From Tritrichomonas musculus (lineage: Eukaryota; Parabasalia; Tritrichomonadida; Tritrichomonadidae): DNA of 64,000 nucleotides. The position numbers and the translations under genes are program-made. Under the pieces are notes generated by a model. That model had not been told where the DNA came from and made no database searches. It saw nothing but the letters and a program-made list of their open reading frames with translations. Positions 1-10,801 of the stretch are shown here, piece after piece; within the stretch, counting starts at the first letter, position 1, and each line of letters opens with the position of its first letter. The stretch spans positions 2,542,001 to 2,606,000 of the forward strand of contig JAPFFF010000006.1 of assembly GCA_039105265.1 (NCBI GenBank). Reading direction: 5' to 3'.

Positions 1-2
1 CT

Positions 3-3000
3 TTTAAAGGATTCGAAAAATTAATAATTGCAGGTAATTTGGAATATGTTCCCGAAAATTCATTTAAAAATAATTTATCATTAACTCAAATAGTTTTTAA
101 TACCAATAAACTTTCTTCAATTGGAGAATCTGCATTTGAAGGATGCAACTTATTAACAGAAATAACATTTACATCATCAATAATGAACGTTGGAAATAAT
201 GCATTTTTTGGAATTCATTCATTAACTCTCAAAGGACAAATTCAGTACTTACCTAATAATTCTTTCAAAAATTGCTCGACATTAAAAGAAATTCGATTAA
301 ATCAAACTGAAATTTCTTCTATTGGCTCATCAGTTTTTGAAGGCTGTATATCCTTGACAGAAGTTGAATTACCTAGGTCAATAGATTATATTGACAAGAC
401 ATCATTCAAAGGATTAGAAAAAATAATGATTTCAGGAGATATCAGACGGATACCAAACTCTTCATTTAAAGATAATACGTCTTTAATCCAAATAGAATTC
501 AATACAAACAATTTGAACACAATTGGATCATCCGCATTTGAGGGATGCACAGCTCTAAAAGAGATTTCACTTCCATCATCAATTTACACAATAGAAAATA
601 ATGCATTTAATGGAATAAAAGAATTAACAATAAAAGGCGAAATCCAAAATATACCAAACAACTCATTCAAGGACTGTACCTCATTAATGCAGATAACATT
701 TGACACCAAAAGTTTGAACACAATTGGATCATTTGCGTTTGAAGGATGCACAGCATTAAAAGAGATTTCTCTTCCATCATCAATTTACACAATAGAAAAT
801 AATGCATTTAATGGAATAAAAGAATTAACAATAAAAGGCGAAATCCAAAATATACCAAACAACTCATTCAAGGATTGTACCTCATTAATGCAGATAACGT
901 TTGACACCAAAAGTTTGAGCACAATTGGATCATCTGCATTTGAGGGATGCTCGTCATTAACAAAAATTACATTTCCTTCGTCAGTTCAAAATATTAATAT
1001 TAATGCATTTCAAGGAATTCAATCATTAACAATATTTGGAGAAATTGAAAGTATTCCAAATAATTCTTTCAAAGATTGCACAACTCTACAAAAGATAACA
1101 TTTAAATGCCCAAATTTAACAACGATATGTTCATCAGCATTTGAAGGATGCACATCACTAGACAATATTTCAATCCCATCAACTGTTAAAATTATTGAAT
1201 GTTCAATATTCAAAAACTGCACATCTCTTTCAAAAATATGTATACCATCTTTAATTACAACAATAAATAGTTCCACATTTAATGGATGCACATCATTAAA
1301 TAAAATAACATTACCATCTTCAATTAAAACAATCCATGATAATGCTTTTCAGGGAATTAAAACATTGACAATAGATGGCGACATCACAAATATTCCAGAT
1401 AATTCATTTAAAAACTGTTCATCATTAATTGAAGTACATATTTCAGCTAATGAATTGACATCAATTGGATCATCAGCATTTGAAGGATGCTCATCATTGG
1501 AAAAAATAATTCTAGATGCAGATAAATTGAAAACAATTGGATCATCTGCCTTTACAAGTTGCACATCATTAAAAGAAATCACATTTCCATCTTCAATCGA
1601 AACAATCGAAACAAATGCTTTTGAAAGAATTCGTTCTTTAACTATTAAAGGAAAAATTCAACATATTCCAGCTGAAGCATTTAAAAATAGCTCTTGCTTA
1701 ACACGATTAATAATTGATACAAATACTTTGATATCTATCGGATCTTCGGCATTTGAAGGATGTTCATCGTTGTATGAAATAACAATACCATCTTCTGCTC
1801 AAAATATACATGAAAATGCTTTCCAAGGGGTTACAAGTATAAAAGTAAAAGGAGATATTCAGCATATTCCACATGCTGCATTCAAAAATTGTACATCTTT
1901 AGAAAAAATAATATTTGATATCAACCAATTAAATTCAATTGGATCATCTGTATTTGAAGGATGCAGATCATTACGTGAGATGACAATACCTTCTACAATA
2001 ACAACCATTGAAAATTCATTATTTAAAGGGTGCTCTTCACTTAGTAAAATAACTATTCCAGACTCAATAAAATCAATCCAAGAATCAGCTTTTGAAGGAT
2101 GTTATTCATTAACTGAAATTACATTTCCATCCTCCATTCAAACAATTAAAAAGAACGCATTTAATTCAATTAGATCATTAACTATAAAGGGAGAAATCAA
2201 CTATTTACCAAAAAGTACCTTCAGAAATTGCACATCCTTGGAAAAAATCATTTTCCAATCAAGCAATCCAATTACAATTGGAGCTTATGCTTTTAATGGA
2301 TGCACTTCTTTGACAGAAATTATGTTCTTATCTCCTATCAAAGATATTGAAGATAATGCATTTAATGGAATGAAAATATTGAATGTGCTTGGCGATATTG
2401 AACAAATTCCACAAAGATTATTTAAAAAATGCACTTCTTTAACACAAATAGTTTTTAACACTGATAAAGTGATCTCAATTGGCTCTTCAGCACTTGAAGG
2501 ATGTAAAAATTTGGTAGAAATCTTTCTACCAAAATCTGTTCAAACTATCGAGAACGATGCATTTCAAGGAATCGAAAAACTAAAAATAAATAGTTCTATT
2601 GAAACAATTCCTAACAACTCATTTAAAAATTGCACATCTATAACTCATTTAACACTCAATACAGATAAATTGATTACAATTGGATCGTCAGCTTTTGAAG
2701 GATGTTCTAATTTGATAGAAATCACAATTCCTTCTTCAATTAAATCAATTAAAGAAAATGCGTTTCTTGGAATAGTTTCATTAACATTAAATGGAAGTTT
2801 TAAGACTTTACCTGATACTTCATTCAAAAATTGCTCAACTTTAAAGAAAATCAGATTTAATACGACAGAATTAACTTCAATTGAATCATTTGCATTTGAA
2901 GGTTGCTCATCTTTAATAGAAATAGAAATTCCAAAATCAGTAAATAAGATTGGAAATTCATTATTTAAAGGATGCTCATCATTGGCTCACATTGAAATTC

Positions 3001-3815
3001 CTTCAACTTTGTCATTTCTTAATGAATCAACATTTGAAGGATGCTCATCTTTGGCTGAAATTGAAATTCCATCATCTATTAAATCCATCGGAAACTCATT
3101 ATTTAAAGATTGCACATCATTATTAAAAGTAACCATTCCACAATCATTAACAATCCTTTGCGATTCCACATTCGAAGGGTGCTCATCATTGAAAGAAATA
3201 ACAATTCCTCCTTCTATTCAATCGATCCAAAGTTCAATATTTAAAGGATGCACATCATTGGAACAAATAGTAATTCCACCTTCCCTAACTACAATTGGAA
3301 CGTCAGCTTTTGAAGGATGCTCATCATTACAAGAAATCACGATGCCATCATCAGTTACTTCAATTGAAAACAATGCTTTTATTGGACTCAAAACATTGGT
3401 AATAAAAGGTGACATTCAGCATATTCCAAACAATTCATTTAAGAATTGCTCTTCTTTAAATAAAATAGCGTTTGAAACCAATACATTGAGATCGATTGGA
3501 TCATCTGCATTTGAAGGCTGCTCATCATTAATTGAGGTAAAAATTCCTTCATCCATTCAAATCATCCAAAATTCAATATTCAAGGGATGTTCATCACTCA
3601 AAGAAATAACAATACCATCTTCTTTAAGAGCAGTTGCAGATTCAACATTTGAAGGATGCTCGTCATTGACTCAAATAATGATCCCATCATCAGTAACTTC
3701 AATAGGCAAAAACGCATTCAAAGGATGCACTTCTCTTGTTGAAATTTCAATTCCCTCCTCAATAGATATATCAAATATTGAATTCCCTTCAAATGCAATA
3801 GTTCAAAGAATATAA
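3..3815 (+). CDS. BspA-like leucine-rich-repeat (TpLRR) protein, 5' end outside window
   Basis: The reading frame is already open at base 3 and shows TpLRR sequence from the first codons, so the gene starts left of the window; no ATG belongs to it here. It is almost wholly built of about 23-residue TpLRR units, alternating a C-S-S-L-x-x-I-x-I-P-S-S-I type unit with one ending F-x-G-I-x-x-L-x-I-x-G and I-P-x-N-S-F-K-N-C. Two neighbouring units near 540-900 are almost the same in DNA (about 200 bp apart), a recent internal duplication. No membrane segment or lipid motif is seen at the C-terminus, so this one may be soluble or intracellular. BspA-like proteins of trichomonads are known mainly as surface proteins; that role is not shown here. 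The family call is firm, the function is not. Confidence 0.9.
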   Translation, partial: FKGFEKLIIAGNLEYVPENSFKNNLSLTQIVFNTNKLSSIGESAFEGCNLLTEITFTSSIMNVGNNAFFGIHSLTLKGQIQYLPNNSFKNCSTLKEIRLNQTEISSIGSSVFEGCISLTEVELPRSIDYIDKTSFKGLEKIMISGDIRRIPNSSFKDNTSLIQIEFNTNNLNTIGSSAFEGCTALKEISLPSSIYTIENNAFNGIKELTIKGEIQNIPNNSFKDCTSLMQITFDTKSLNTIGSFAFEGCTALKEISLPSSIYTIENNAFNGIKELTIKGEIQNIPNNSFKDCTSLMQITFDTKSLSTIGSSAFEGCSSLTKITFPSSVQNININAFQGIQSLTIFGEIESIPNNSFKDCTTLQKITFKCPNLTTICSSAFEGCTSLDNISIPSTVKIIECSIFKNCTSLSKICIPSLITTINSSTFNGCTSLNKITLPSSIKTIHDNAFQGIKTLTIDGDITNIPDNSFKNCSSLIEVHISANELTSIGSSAFEGCSSLEKIILDADKLKTIGSSAFTSCTSLKEITFPSSIETIETNAFERIRSLTIKGKIQHIPAEAFKNSSCLTRLIIDTNTLISIGSSAFEGCSSLYEITIPSSAQNIHENAFQGVTSIKVKGDIQHIPHAAFKNCTSLEKIIFDINQLNSIGSSVFEGCRSLREMTIPSTITTIENSLFKGCSSLSKITIPDSIKSIQESAFEGCYSLTEITFPSSIQTIKKNAFNSIRSLTIKGEINYLPKSTFRNCTSLEKIIFQSSNPITIGAYAFNGCTSLTEIMFLSPIKDIEDNAFNGMKILNVLGDIEQIPQRLFKKCTSLTQIVFNTDKVISIGSSALEGCKNLVEIFLPKSVQTIENDAFQGIEKLKINSSIETIPNNSFKNCTSITHLTLNTDKLITIGSSAFEGCSNLIEITIPSSIKSIKENAFLGIVSLTLNGSFKTLPDTSFKNCSTLKKIRFNTTELTSIESFAFEGCSSLIEIEIPKSVNKIGNSLFKGCSSLAHIEIPSTLSFLNESTFEGCSSLAEIEIPSSIKSIGNSLFKDCTSLLKVTIPQSLTILCDSTFEGCSSLKEITIPPSIQSIQSSIFKGCTSLEQIVIPPSLTTIGTSAFEGCSSLQEITMPSSVTSIENNAFIGLKTLVIKGDIQHIPNNSFKNCSSLNKIAFETNTLRSIGSSAFEGCSSLIEVKIPSSIQIIQNSIFKGCSSLKEITIPSSLRAVADSTFEGCSSLTQIMIPSSVTSIGKNAFKGCTSLVEISIPSSIDISNIEFPSNAIVQRI

Positions 3816-3924
3816 AAAGTTTAATAAGTTAATTCATGATATCAAATCCTACTTTTAGTATTAGAATTGAAATAAATAATTAAAATAATATTAATAAAAG
3901 AATGATATTATTAAAGTTTACTTA

Positions 3925-4334
3925 TTAGCGTTTTTTTTGATCAAATAATTTCTTTATATTAATATCATTAGTCAACTCATATGGGGTTTTCCATTTAAAT
4001 ATAATCAGAAGAAATCATAAATTCTCAAAAAGAATCTGATTAATTTTTTTTTCAAAATAGTGTTTTTAATATTAAAATTAATATCTTTTTGATTCAAAAA
4101 AATATCAATAATTTCATAGTTTCTTCGATCAACTGCACAATGCAATGGTGTCTCATGAATTTGTTTGATTTCAAATTTTATGAAATCATTGTATTTTTTG
4201 AATGAAAACAAATGATGAAGATTTAAATATGATATATTTGATGGATCTTTATTTTCGGCTAAATCAAAAAGAATTGCAAAGTATCCTATGCATTTTGCAT
4301 CCACAGCTGTCACTATTCTGATTTTAATTCTCAT
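3925..4334 (-). pseudogene. 3' end of a DUF3447/ankyrin-type gene, interrupted
   Basis: Reading on the minus strand from an ATG at 4334, one ankyrin unit is clear (H-E-T-P-L-H-C-A-V-D-R-R-N-Y-E-I-I-D-I-F-L). The frame then runs into AT-rich sequence and a stop near 4005. After about 65 bases an ankyrin-type carboxyl end resumes (K-T-P-Y-E-L-T-N-D-I-N-I-K-K-L-F) and stops at 3925-3927. That last block is the usual end of trichomonad ankyrin proteins. The piece may be the 3' end of a decayed gene, or two coding blocks of a spliced one; no standard trichomonad splice sites are evident. Confidence 0.55.
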
Positions 4335-5753
4335 GAATAAAACATAAATATCATGTTGATCTAAACTTGAACCAGCAACAAAAATTTCAAAGTATTAACC
4401 ATAACAAATTAGTTGTTTAAATATATATGCATATAAAAATATTTTATACATATTTTCCCAAATTAATCAGAACTTTTGAAAAAGTTGATTACTCTATTCA
4501 ATTTTTTCCGGGTAAAAATTAAAAATCCGTTATTTTTTTTTTTTTTAACGGAATTTCATCAGTTCACATTTTATTTAGGATAAATAATCAACACTACCTT
4601 GGACAGACCAACATTCTGAGTTTTTCGAAGTCAATTGATAGCCATGCGGCTTTGGCTTCATTGAATAACTCAACAGATTCATTTGACTGTTCAATACAAA
4701 CTAAAGACAAATGGCTATCCAATTGCTTCAAAAATGATAATGTTCATCCGATACCATTGAAAGATGATTATTAATTGTCCTATTAAAATGTCGTTTCGCC
4801 ATCGTCACTTGTTTTGCAGTTGGCATCAATATCTTTTTTTTTTATATCAGGCTTTGATTTAAAACAGAATACAAAAAGAAGGCAGCATACAGAAAACGGA
4901 AAAAAATTGTTTGGTTTTTATATGAAGGTAATTAGATATCATATGATTGCAAAACAAAAACTTAATGTTTTATTTTTCAAATAACATTTTAAATTTAATG
5001 TTTATTTTATTTTTATTTTTTAATTGCGTTCATTCGCTATGATACAATTGAAAAATGAAGATATTTTTTTTTTTATAAAGAATTGGAAACAAGAGACAGA
5101 AATCGAATATTATATCATAAAAAATTGTTTTTTACAAATCCTCATTTCATACTTTTTATTTGAATAAAAATACAGAACTTTTGTTTTTACTTTTTTTATC
5201 TTTTTATATAAAATGACAATAACTATTTTATGTTTTCTTCTTCCAACACAAGAAGAGCAGAGAAAAGTCTTATCTTAACTGATTTTCAATTTTTCATATG
5301 GCTTATCGAGATGCAATTAGAATATAAACCATTGAAAAAATAATTTATATAAATTGAGAGACTTTTTGAGATAAAAATTTGAGGGAATAGAATATTTTTA
5401 TGACTAATTAGATGAATTTTTTTAGACTTTAATTCAAATTAATGATTTTTTGAGATAAACTTTTAAGACTTTTTAGCAGATCAAGTTCGAGTCCACCTAT
5501 ATTTTTTTTTTTTTTTTTTTCTAATATACAATGAGCATAGTAACGTTTTTTTATTCTTCGATATCAACTTGATCATTACATCAAAACTTTGAGCTTATAT
5601 TTTAGGATGCCTTCAAACCTTTGACCAATATGATAAACAAAAAACAAAGCAGTAATTTAAATAAAAGTCATAATTTAGAATTAGTTCATTAATAATCTTT
5701 TTTTTTAACATCAAAAATAAAATCTTACAAAGCCAATTGCAAGATTTTATATT
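4335..5753. other. AT-rich stretch with one coding remnant
   Basis: No intact gene. On the minus strand 4594-4740 encodes about 48 residues with normal codon use, ending F-E-K-L-R-M-L-V-C-P-R and a stop; it looks like the 3' end of an unidentified gene. Just upstream on the same strand (about 4745-4850) is ankyrin-like residue sequence in another frame. The rest is AT-rich with a run of about 20 T at 5502-5521. Confidence 0.45.
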
Positions 5754-7454
5754 TTAATAAATTAAGCACTTTTTCTTTTGATTTAAAGGGTTTGCTAAAT
5801 CAACACAAGGATCATTTTCTTCTTGATATTTTGGAGCAAAGCATTCCTTAAAAACAAATTGGCCACATTCAGCTGATTGAGGAATTTCAAAATCGTTTTC
5901 CAGAGATATGCATCTTCTGAAAGCAAAGTTTCCGATTGACACCAACGAAGATTGAGGTTCAAATTCCAACTTTTCCAAATTCAGGCAATCTTCAAATGCA
6001 CCATTTCCAATTTTTTCAACAGAAGAAGGAATTGAAATTTTCACTAATGAAATGCAACTGAAAAATGCAAATTTACCAATTTTTTTCAAAGATGAAGGAC
6101 TTTGGAAATTGACAAATTTGAGAGACGAACATTTAGCAAAAGACCATTTACCAATTGAAACGACAGAAGATGAAATTGTCACTTCAACCAAAGAAAAATT
6201 AGCTTGAAAAGAATAACTTAAAACTTTTGATGAATCAATTGTTTGCTTATCAAATAAACCAGTAAAACCGCCATGAATAAAAACGGCATTTGAAGGAAAT
6301 GAGAGATTCTTTAAAAATATAGATTGGCTGAATATTTTATCTCCAACATAAGTCAATGAACCTGGCAGATTTATTGTTTTCAATGCACTGCAATTGGCGA
6401 AAGCAAAATTTCCAATTGATGTCAAAGAAGAAGGAAGTTTCAATGAAATTAGTGAACCACAAGAATAGAATGAATAAAAGCCAATTGAAGTAACAGAAGA
6501 AGGAATGTCGACTTTTTTTAACGATGAACAAAAAGCGAAAAGATGATTCTCAATTCTTTGAATTGAAGAAGGAATTGATATTTCTTTCAGTAAATTGCAA
6601 TGATGAAAAGTGTCATTTCCAATAAAAGTGACTGAAGAAGGAATTGAGATCTGACTCAAATCACCGCATAAATAGAAAACAAAAGATCCAATTCTTCGAA
6701 TAGAAGATGGAATTGTTACTTTTTTCAATGATTTACATTTTTCACATAAGTGGTCTCTGATTTCAGTCAATGAAGAAGGGAATATAATTTCTTTAAGCGC
6801 ACAACATTCACAAAAAGCATATTGGCCTATCGATGTAACTGAAGAAGGAATTGTTACTTGACTTAATACACTACATCTTTGAAAAGCACAATTTTTAATT
6901 CGTGTTACAGAAGAAGGAATCTCTATTTGTGACAATGCAGAACAATCTTCAAAGGAATGTTCTCCAATTGAAACAACAGAAGAAGGAATTGAAAATTTTT
7001 TCAATGCTTCACACTTTTCAAAAGTGCTTTCTTTAATTTTAGTAATTGGAGAAAGAATTTGTATTTGCTCCAACAAAGAACATTTTGTAAAAGCTTGCTT
7101 TCCAATCGATGTAACTGATGAAGGAATAATAAACGTTTTTAATGATGAACATTCTTCAAAGGCATTGCTTTCAATTACAGTAACTGAATCAGGAATTGTT
7201 AAATTAGCTAATTTTGCACATCCTTTAAAAGCTTGCTTTCTAATTGATGTAACAGATGAAGGTATCGTTACTTGCTCCAATAAAGAACATAATTCAAAAG
7301 CACCTTCTTCAATTTCAGTTACAGAAGAAGGAATGTTCATTCGTGTCAATTTTGTACAAGATCGAAATGAATGTGCAACTATTCTAATTCCTGGCTTTGA
7401 CAACAAAAAATCAATAATTTCATTTCTTCCGTAGTTATAAGCTAAACGTAACAA
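5754..7454 (-). CDS. Ankyrin unit plus TpLRR domain (downstream part of a composite gene)
   Basis: The open frame starts with one ankyrin-like unit (L-R-L-A-Y-N-Y-G-R-N-E-I-I-D-F-L-L) and passes in frame into about 20 TpLRR units with I-P-S-S-V-T-S-I-G cores. There is no ATG at its 5' end, and the frame overlaps the end of the DUF3447 ORF lying directly upstream (7442-8581), so the two are most likely parts of one gene joined by splicing or separated by a frameshift in the T-rich sequence near 7470-7490. The C-terminus is K-K-K-C-L-I-Y, a basic stretch followed by a CaaX-like box, but Y is an unusual final residue for prenylation. There is no signal peptide, in line with an intracellular protein. 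Confidence 0.8.
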   Translation of the reverse strand: MLRLAYNYGRNEIIDFLLSKPGIRIVAHSFRSCTKLTRMNIPSSVTEIEEGAFELCSLLEQVTIPSSVTSIRKQAFKGCAKLANLTIPDSVTVIESNAFEECSSLKTFIIPSSVTSIGKQAFTKCSLLEQIQILSPITKIKESTFEKCEALKKFSIPSSVVSIGEHSFEDCSALSQIEIPSSVTRIKNCAFQRCSVLSQVTIPSSVTSIGQYAFCECCALKEIIFPSSLTEIRDHLCEKCKSLKKVTIPSSIRRIGSFVFYLCGDLSQISIPSSVTFIGNDTFHHCNLLKEISIPSSIQRIENHLFAFCSSLKKVDIPSSVTSIGFYSFYSCGSLISLKLPSSLTSIGNFAFANCSALKTINLPGSLTYVGDKIFSQSIFLKNLSFPSNAVFIHGGFTGLFDKQTIDSSKVLSYSFQANFSLVEVTISSSVVSIGKWSFAKCSSLKFVNFQSPSSLKKIGKFAFFSCISLVKISIPSSVEKIGNGAFEDCLNLEKLEFEPQSSLVSIGNFAFRRCISLENDFEIPQSAECGQFVFKECFAPKYQEENDPCVDLANPLNQKKKCLIY

Positions 7455-8581
7455 GGTGTAATAATAAATAAAAAAATTAAAATTACTCTTGGATCAGTTT
7501 CAAATGTTTTTGCTCTTTCATTTAAATCAATGATTTTATTTTTCAATAAAAATTCAACAATTTCTAAATAATTATATCGAATGCAAACAGAAACGTATTC
7601 TTTATCTGGTGACGAAGGCAAGAATTCATAATTAAAATAACGAAAACCGTTCAAAACCGTTTTTTCACCTAATTCTTTATTATCAAATAAAATGTTGTTT
7701 TGAAAGTAATTTGCAATGTCATTGTGATGACATTTTATCGCTGTTCGCAGGCATTCTCCAAAAGTTGGATCATTCGGCTTAACGTGATTGTCTTCGAGAT
7801 AATGAATCAAATCAGCATTGTTTGAATGAATGGCATAAATCCACAATGACGGCGTCAATTCAATTCCGTTCATTTGAAGATATTTGATGATTTGAATCGC
7901 ACCAAAAAATGTGGCATATTCAATCAAACTGATCGAATCTTTGTTGGTCTGTAATAAAGTGTTCGTTTCATAGATCGATCCGGAAATTAAGCTATCAAGT
8001 GGATAGTTAACCGAATGAACATACGTTATGAATTCTTCAACTAAATCGTCGCGAATTAACGTACATATTTTTGAATCGTTTTCTCCAATTTTTCTTTTGG
8101 CGTAATAATCTGAATTGCATTCTATACCCATTGATTTTATCGCTTTTAGTTGTTCCGGGAAGAGAAATTGCTCAATTTCTGGATAGAAAAAGTGATTTTT
8201 AGCTGGATCATTTGTAATAATTTGATTTGCTAGAGAATCGTCGAGAGTCATAAAGCTATTTTTAATTAGATAAAGTAGAAGTCTATTACTTCTTTTGAAA
8301 ATTTTGAATAAATCTATATTAGAAAACAGCGATATAATATCATTTTTGAAATGTTCCAATATATGCTCGATTTTGTCAAAAAAACTAGGATATCGATGAT
8401 GATTTTTAGATATTTTGGATAATAAACAAAGAAATTCATACATTATGTTACGTTTCTCAGATATATTAATATCTTTGAAAAAATTGATTAAATCTTGCTG
8501 ATCTTCATTTTCATCATCTAAAAATAAGATGACATGACTTTGGATTTCTCTCATCTGCGTGATATACTGATCATAATCCAT
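7442..8581 (-). CDS. DUF3447 (ankyrin-superfamily) protein, N-terminal part of a composite gene
   Basis: Starts at an ATG at 8581. The first about 180 residues are helical. Then follows the DUF3447 core: K-R-K-I-G-E-N-D-S-K-I, a V-E-E-F-I-x-Y-V stretch, S-L-I-E-Y-A-T-F-F-G-A-I-Q-I, the P-S-L-W-I-Y-A-I-H-S block and C-H-H-N-D-I. DUF3447 is a very large ankyrin-related family in trichomonads with no known function. The last recognisable residues are D-L-N-E-R-A-K-T-F-E near 7510; the final about 15 codons run through T-rich sequence and look non-native. The ankyrin-TpLRR frame that follows begins within a few bases, so I treat the two as one locus. Similar layouts are at 14098-16808 and 40318-43543. 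Confidence 0.85.
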   Translation of the reverse strand: MDYDQYITQMREIQSHVILFLDDENEDQQDLINFFKDINISEKRNIMYEFLCLLSKISKNHHRYPSFFDKIEHILEHFKNDIISLFSNIDLFKIFKRSNRLLLYLIKNSFMTLDDSLANQIITNDPAKNHFFYPEIEQFLFPEQLKAIKSMGIECNSDYYAKRKIGENDSKICTLIRDDLVEEFITYVHSVNYPLDSLISGSIYETNTLLQTNKDSISLIEYATFFGAIQIIKYLQMNGIELTPSLWIYAIHSNNADLIHYLEDNHVKPNDPTFGECLRTAIKCHHNDIANYFQNNILFDNKELGEKTVLNGFRYFNYEFLPSSPDKEYVSVCIRYNYLEIVEFLLKNKIIDLNERAKTFETDPRVILIFLFIITPCYV

Positions 8582-9129
8582 TTTTTTTAGTAAAAATTAT
8601 TGTAGTTTTTTTTTGAATTGATTTCAATCGTTTATTTACTGAAAAATTCTATGGTGACTTTTATTGAATGTTTTAAAAAATTTAGTCTGAAAAAGTGTTG
8701 GCAGAGTCGAGACTTCATTGAAGTAATAAATTAATTTCTTCCTTGACGTCGAACCACAACGAGTCAAGAGTGTAGAAGACGAGTATAGAGCGATTTAATT
8801 TTAATTGAATAATTCTATTTATTTCTTTCACATCTTGAAATGTTGTTTCTGATTCTTATACAGCAAATACTTGATGCTGGAGCTTAATCTTTTTTAATTT
8901 GAAGATATATTCCCTGTTAAAATAATTCAAATATTATTGCAATTGAATTAGGTAAAATACTAAATTTAATAGCAACAGTAATTTTATGAAAATTTAAATT
9001 GCCTTTTATTATTAAATTAATCGATGTTTTTAAACCATCTCCAATTATTTGAAAATATAAGTCTTTCATTTTCATCAATTGTTTTTAATCAAATAACTGA
9101 AGTATAATAATAAATACAGAATTTATTTT
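8582..9129. other. AT-rich spacer, no gene seen
   Basis: No coding block or RNA gene recognised. It separates the divergent start of the DUF3447 gene at 8581 from the protease remnant. Confidence 0.4.
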
Positions 9130-9480
9130 GATTTATATAACATTACTGATGAAGGAAAAAAACAAATCGTTAAAGAAACTACAGAAAACATTGCTTCCTA
9201 TTTATTCAAGCTTTTGAAAGTTCACCCGTGCAACTACATCGATCTTTATGAAGGAAAAGACTGGAGAGCCAAAAAGATAACTAATTATTATATGTATATT
9301 AATATTATATCTACTTCATTTGATGTTTCAACAATTGCATCAACATGTGCCAATCCTGATTTCTACAATGATCGCCGAATAAAAGCTGGTTATATCAAAC
9401 TTAGTCCAAATGTAATTATAAAGGCCACCTGATTTGACGACAAACCTCGTGACTTTTTCAATGTTCTTATTCATAAAGTA
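9130..9480 (+). pseudogene. gp63 (leishmanolysin, M8)-like protease remnant
   Basis: The plus strand shows residues typical of the region before the active site in trichomonad gp63-like proteases: a T-D-E-G-K-K-Q-I-V-K-E-T start, L-K-V-H-P, then I-A-S-T-C-A with A-G-Y-I-K-L-S-P just after, which matches the A-G-x-x-x-x-x-P block of leishmanolysins. A degenerate F-F-N-V-L-I-H follows where the zinc-binding HExxH helix should lie. The fragment is short, has no signal peptide or pro-region, and is not intact. It runs into a remnant of a different surface-protein type, so two unrelated fragments are abutted here. Confidence 0.5.
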
Positions 9481-9596
9481 TTTATCTTTCCGTAAGGAAA
9501 GGAAGAGTCAAGAATTGTAATATTGAATGAGGTTCAGTGAAACTTTTCAACCATTTCGAATCAAATTCGGTATCAATTCTTGAAGACAATAATTAG

Positions 9597-10082
9597 GCTT
9601 CATTTTCTATTTCTGATTGCAACTTTAAGATAATGCAAAGTTCTAAATATTCTATCTTCTATTTGGGTGGAAATCATGCTATTCCTCTTAAACTTGAAAA
9701 TTGCATTTTTAAAGGAAAACTTGAAAATGGAGCTCATTACATTGATGGCGATTTGACCAATAAAGATTCACCTAAGTTATTCATTCAATCTTGCATATTT
9801 TCTGATGATAAAAAATATGCTTTGAGTTTGGAAGCTAATGACGATTTCGTCTCTAAAAGATTGAATGGACACATCATTTATCATTCCAAATTTGAAGATG
9901 GAAAATCTACTAAAAAGAACTCAAATTATATTGCAATTGCACTTTCTTCTTTAATCACAATAGTTGTTGCATTTGCAATTGTTATATTTATTATTGAAAG
10001 AAAGAAGAATCTTTACTCTGACGATCAAGACGAGTTTGAAATGACATCCGATTCAGAGATGCCTTCTCAAATCTCTATTTAA
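9597..10082 (+). pseudogene. C-terminal part of a beta-helix type surface protein with membrane anchor
   Basis: The reading frame shows short repeated strands of the kind found in right-handed beta helices (F-S-I-S-D-C-N-F, L-K-L-E-N-C-I-F-K-G, L-F-I-Q-S-C-I-F-S-D). It then has one hydrophobic segment of about 23 residues (I-A-I-A-L-S-S-L-I-T-I-V-V-A-F-A), a basic stop-transfer (E-R-K-K-N) and an acidic tail of about 28 residues ending S-Q-I-S-I. This is the C-terminal layout of the trichomonad family likened to chlamydial Pmp proteins. The first ATG is at 9633, but there is no signal peptide, so the N-terminal part is missing and I call it a fragment. Confidence 0.5.
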
Positions 10083-10801
10083 ATGAAAACCTCTGACTAT
10101 TTCCTTTTTAAATTTGAGGTTTTTCATTAAATTAATTAAATTAGTTTTAAAGTAAAAAAGATAATTTTACTTCTTTTTTAACTATTTATCGAATTCATTT
10201 TTTTATATATTTACGTATTTCCTGAATCCAATTTTTATTCATTTTGTACCAAAAGTTTATGTTTCCTAAAAGATTGCAACTATTGTTTATTTTAATTCTG
10301 TTATACAATTGATTCTCAGAATGATTGTTAATCTCTCAAAACCTTTCAAAAGATTTTTTTGATTACTTTATTTTATGTAAAGCTCCAGTTATTTGCATTG
10401 ATCTACATCAACCGTATTTTTGATTTTTTGTTATTTTTTACCTATGATACCAAATCAGTAAATAAATATATAAAAAGAATCAATAAATCGAAATATTTTA
10501 TTTGTGAAACTTGGCTTTATTTTAATTAATAAATTTATTTATATATTTCCAAATAAATTTTGAAGATACATGAATCCACTTTTTTATTGTAAACCATTCA
10601 ATTTGCCGACCTACCATTTATTTTTCAATGTATTATAGTCGTTTGGTCACATAACTTTTAAAATCATATTTATTGATAATATTAATATTTTAAGTAAACA
10701 TTATATTTTTCTAGAAAATCATAAATCTTTTTAAATTCAGAATGATTAACTTTTTCAATTACTTGAACCTCTTTGAATATTCAAATATATCATAAATATC
10801 C
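10083..10801. other. AT-rich intergenic stretch with a possible promoter motif
   Basis: No coding sequence seen. An A-A-C-T-T-T-T-T-C-A-A motif at 10748-10758 lies about 45 bases before the acyltransferase ATG and belongs to a motif that recurs between genes in this window (see findings). Confidence 0.35.
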
